NCBI RefSeq assembly: GCF_002835825.1
Contig: NZ_PIZH01000004.1
Span: 1-24,506, forward strand
DNA from: Methanoregula sp.
GTDB lineage: Archaea > Halobacteriota > Methanomicrobia > Methanomicrobiales > Methanospirillaceae
Length of the DNA stretch: 24,506 bases
Direction of reading: 5' to 3'
Of the stretch, positions 22,151 to 24,506 are shown in pieces (positions within the stretch are counted from its first letter, which is position 1; the number at the start of each line of letters is the position of its first letter). The notes under the pieces are model-generated. The model was not told the DNA's origin. It made no database searches and was given only the letters and a program-made list of their open reading frames with translations. A program made the position numbers and the translations under genes.

Positions 22151-23943
22151 CCGACGTCATGATCCCCCCGGCACTCATCCTCATTGCAGGAGCCCTCCTG
22201 GTCCCGTTCCTGAACGGGCGGGTCCGGAAGATCTACGTGCCGGCAGTATCCCTTGCAGCTCTCGGCGCAACCCTGCTGCTTGCACCGGGGATGGTGTGCA
22301 ACCTTACTATCCTCCACGGGTATACCGCTTCCCTCCTCCGGGTCGACACCTTGAGCCTTGTCGTGGGCTACATCTTCGCCTTCGCTGGTCTTCTTGCCCT
22401 GATCTATGCCCGCGATGAGGACCGGGCCGGTCACCAGGTCGCGTCCCTGCTCCAGATAGGCAGCGGTCTTGGTATCGTCTTTGCCGGAGACTTCTACACG
22501 CTCTTTGTCTTCTGGGAACTCCTTGCCGTGAGTTCGGTCCTGCTCATCTGGTACGGCGCAAGCCCCGAATCACGGAACGCCGGGCTCCGGTACATCCTCC
22601 TGCATATCTTTGGCGGGGGCTGCCTGCTCGGGGCTATCGTGATAACCGTGGGGGCGACCGGGAATTATCTCGTGGGCCCGGTCGAGCCCGGCACGAGCCT
22701 CCTGCTGCTCCTTCTCGCGATCGGCGTGAATGCCGCGTTCATCGCACTCCATGTCTGGCTGCCGGACTCCTACCCCCGTTCCACTGTCCCGGGAGCCGTC
22801 ATCCTCTGCATCTTCACCACCAAGGCAGCCATCTACCTGCTTGCGAGGACATCACCGGGTGCGGAAGGGGTTGCCTACATGGGCGGCCTGATGGTTATCT
22901 ACGGGGTGGTCTTTGCCCTTCTCCAGAACGATGTGAGGAAACTCCTCTCCTACCATATCGTGAGCCAGGTGGGGTACATGGTCGCCGCGGTTGGCATCGG
23001 TACCGCTCTTGCCGTCAACGGGGGGATTGCGCATCTCTTCAATCACATCCTGTACAAATCCCTCCTCTTCATGTGCATGGGTGCCGTGATCGCCCAGACG
23101 GGCAGGAGCAACTTATCAGAGCTCGGCGGGCTGGCAAGGAAGATGCCCATCACTCTTGTGACCTGCGTGATTGCCGCTGCCGCAATCTCCGGCATCCCCG
23201 GCTTCAACGGGTTCATCAGCAAGGGGATGATCATCTCGGCAGCAGCGGAGGCGCACCTTTCTGTCCTTGAGATCGTGCTGATCGTGGGATCGGTCGGCAC
23301 GCTCCTCTCCTTTGCCAAGCTCACGTACTATGCGTTCTTTGCAAAGAACGACGGGATTGTGGCGAAGGAAGCCCCGCTCCCGATGCTCGTTGCAATGGTC
23401 ATCGCGGCTGCGTGCTGCATCCTCTACGGCCTGTTCCCCGGTCTCCTCTACACCATCCTGCCCTACCCGGTCGAATACCATGCATTCGGGCTCTCCCACC
23501 TTGCAGAATCCGCACTCGTGATGGTGGCGGCAGGAATAATCCTGTTCCTTGCCTGGCGACTGTTTGTGCCAAAGGACAAGAATGTTCCCGAATTCATGGA
23601 GCTGTACCGTACCTGCGGCAACGGGTTTGTCTGGTTCTGTACCGGCCCCCTTGCCCGGCTCGCTGTTGCGCTCACCTCGGCACAGGACCGGGTCATCGAG
23701 GGGCTGGCATGGTTTGTGAAGAACCCGGTGGTTGCGTCCCAGATCCTCTTCCTTACCTGTATCGAACCGATCGCCCGCCGGCTCCTGCCCCGGGTCCGGG
23801 CAACCGCAGTGACGAAGGAACTTGAGGCGAAGATGGAAGCATACCCCGGCGATCACGAGCTGATCCAGGGTTCCGGGTACGGGCTCTTTCTTGTATCCCT
23901 GCTGCTGCTCGTCTATTTCCTGATTGTTTTTCTGAATTATTGA
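22147..23943 (+). CDS. Third large antiporter-like subunit with extended C-terminus and variant TM7
   Basis: This 598-residue member of the same transporter superfamily is about 100 residues longer than its two neighbours. E124 in TM5 (LFVFWELLAV), K226 in TM8 (IFTTKAAIYLL) and a TM12 lysine (FNGFISKGMII) are kept. The TM7 lysine is replaced by N195 (IGVNAAFIALHVWLPDSY), so the half-channel may work differently or be structural. The extra C-terminal part (about 470-598) contains an amphipathic region with SAQDRVIEGLAWFVKN and ends in a final hydrophobic helix; a long lateral helix of the NuoL kind is possible but unproven. It is the last gene of the operon, followed by a hairpin and T-run. 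Its ATG overlaps the preceding stop (ATGA). Confidence 0.92.
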   Translation: MTDVMIPPALILIAGALLVPFLNGRVRKIYVPAVSLAALGATLLLAPGMVCNLTILHGYTASLLRVDTLSLVVGYIFAFAGLLALIYARDEDRAGHQVASLLQIGSGLGIVFAGDFYTLFVFWELLAVSSVLLIWYGASPESRNAGLRYILLHIFGGGCLLGAIVITVGATGNYLVGPVEPGTSLLLLLLAIGVNAAFIALHVWLPDSYPRSTVPGAVILCIFTTKAAIYLLARTSPGAEGVAYMGGLMVIYGVVFALLQNDVRKLLSYHIVSQVGYMVAAVGIGTALAVNGGIAHLFNHILYKSLLFMCMGAVIAQTGRSNLSELGGLARKMPITLVTCVIAAAAISGIPGFNGFISKGMIISAAAEAHLSVLEIVLIVGSVGTLLSFAKLTYYAFFAKNDGIVAKEAPLPMLVAMVIAAACCILYGLFPGLLYTILPYPVEYHAFGLSHLAESALVMVAAGIILFLAWRLFVPKDKNVPEFMELYRTCGNGFVWFCTGPLARLAVALTSAQDRVIEGLAWFVKNPVVASQILFLTCIEPIARRLLPRVRATAVTKELEAKMEAYPGDHELIQGSGYGLFLVSLLLLVYFLIVFLNY

Positions 23944-23959
23944 CGCCACCTGCTCCTGA

Positions 23960-23997
23960 AACGTTCACCCCCGTGAGGAGAGTGACGTTGTTTTTTT
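23960..23997 (+). terminator. Terminator of the mrp/mbh-like operon
   Basis: An imperfect hairpin, ACGTTCAC (23961-23968) with GTGACGT (23982-23988), is followed by a run of seven T (23991-23997), starting about 17 bases after the operon's last stop codon. This is the clearest intrinsic terminator in the window. It also marks the end of the operon, since no hydrogenase gene follows. Confidence 0.65.
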
Positions 23998-24051
23998 AGC
24001 GAGTCCGCTCACCGGGCAACGATGCATTCACGGGGCGGGAAATTCCCAGGA

Positions 24052-24506
24052 TTATTTGGCTCTCGTTCCCAGCAGCCGGGCAGTCTTCCGGATCTCCCGG
24101 ATCGTTCCTGCCATCCCCTCGATCTGGAAGAGCGCACGGGAGAACTCACTGCCGGAGGGAGTCTTGCCGGCAGCGAACCGGTTCAGGTAATCATTGTACT
24201 GCAATGTCACGATGTCCCTGAGGAGGTCGTCCTGCCGGCGCATACGCTCGTTTGCCTCATCAGGGATGACCGGAAAGGTCCGGACAAGCGTCTCCAGGTT
24301 CAGGCTGCAGGGAACAAGGGAGTGCTGGATTGCCCCTTTCGAACGCTCGGTGATGGCGATCCCCTGCTCCTGTACAAGGTGGACGATCTCGTCAAGTTCG
24401 CCGGCCTGGTCGGCGAGAACCTGCCCGAGCTTGGGAATCCGAACAAGGCCGGCAAGGGACGTGTCACCCTTGGGGGATAGGCCCCTGTGAGGTAGCGCAG
24501 GCGCGA
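24052..24506 (-). CDS. Unrecognised protein, C-terminal fragment (runs off the window)
   Basis: The minus-strand frame ending at 24052 stays open to the window edge, giving at least 150 residues. It has only one internal ATG (24243) and no GTG or TTG codon upstream of it, so the start probably lies beyond the window. The fragment is soluble and mostly helical: LAGLVRIPKLGQVLADQAGELDEIVHLV..., then VIPDEANERMRRQDDLLRDIVTLQY, and a C-terminal helix FQIEGMAGTIREIRKTARLLGTRAK. The helices look able to form a coiled coil or helical bundle. I do not recognise a family. It converges on the antiporter operon. An overlapping + strand frame (24022-24480) has shadow-like composition and was rejected. 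Confidence 0.6.
   Translation of the reverse strand, partial: APALPHRGLSPKGDTSLAGLVRIPKLGQVLADQAGELDEIVHLVQEQGIAITERSKGAIQHSLVPCSLNLETLVRTFPVIPDEANERMRRQDDLLRDIVTLQYNDYLNRFAAGKTPSGSEFSRALFQIEGMAGTIREIRKTARLLGTRAK

Noticed and set aside
24022..24480. A 152-codon + strand frame near the window end
   Set aside because: It overlaps the mrp terminator side and the minus-strand frame that has the more natural helical protein composition. The + version reads like an antisense shadow.
23944..24506. Hydrogenase (mbhI-N-like) genes after the antiporter operon
   Set aside because: A hairpin with T7 ends the operon, and the next gene is on the opposite strand. No NiFe-hydrogenase or ferredoxin-type cysteine motif is visible.
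1..24506. CRISPR array, tRNA or rRNA gene, insertion sequence or attachment site
   Set aside because: I saw no regularly spaced direct repeats, cloverleaf-type sequence with a CCA-end neighbourhood, transposase motifs or terminal inverted repeats with target duplications.

Overview
The window reads as a stretch of a moderately GC-rich euryarchaeal chromosome, most likely a hydrogenotrophic methanogen of the order Methanomicrobiales (relatives of Methanoregula, Methanosphaerula or Methanospirillum). This rests on gene content, not on a search: a group II chaperonin (thermosome), the archaeal N-epsilon-acetyl-beta-lysine genes ablA/ablB, DUF432 and DUF6653 type proteins, a Mbh/Mrp-type antiporter operon, GGAGGTGA-like ribosome binding sites and TTTAAA-type promoter elements. 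I see no rRNA, tRNA, CRISPR array, transposase or phage gene.

Layout. (1) 1-2083: a small unknown ORF (+) converges on the thermosome gene (-), with a perfect 11-bp inverted repeat between them. (2) 2084-3045: about 300 bp of upstream region, then a 64-aa single-span membrane protein and a 139-aa orphan membrane sensor-like domain, both +. (3) 3099-16640: twelve consecutive minus-strand genes. In order of transcription they form the sets P-type ATPase, DUF432, MscS (16640 to 12466); rubredoxin-flavoprotein (12334 to 11501); KamA paralog, ablA, ablB (11275 to 7849); MscS, NhaP2-type antiporter, NSS-type Na+ symporter (7787 to 3663); and a DUF6653-type membrane protein. (4) 16641-16785: a divergent promoter region. 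(5) 16786-23943: a ten-gene + strand operon in mbhABCDEFGH order (Mrp E, F, G, MbhD, MbhE, B, C, D) followed by two more large antiporter-like subunits, with no hydrogenase genes. (6) 24052 to the window end: the C-terminal part of an unrecognised minus-strand gene.

How it fits together. Apart from the thermosome and the flavoprotein, most of the window concerns monovalent cations, turgor and compatible solutes: Na+/H+ exchange (Mrp, NhaP), a Na+-coupled symporter (NSS), a P-type cation pump, two mechanosensitive channels, and synthesis of the osmolyte N-epsilon-acetyl-beta-lysine. It can be read as an osmo- and ion-adaptation region. The most interesting points are: the second aminomutase-like radical SAM enzyme that opens the abl operon but has lost both acidic residues that bind the lysine side chain; the third antiporter-like subunit, whose TM7 lysine is Asn; the P-type ATPase with PAGLP in place of PEGLP, in an apparent operon with DUF432 and MscS; and the ATGA-coupled NhaP/NSS pair.
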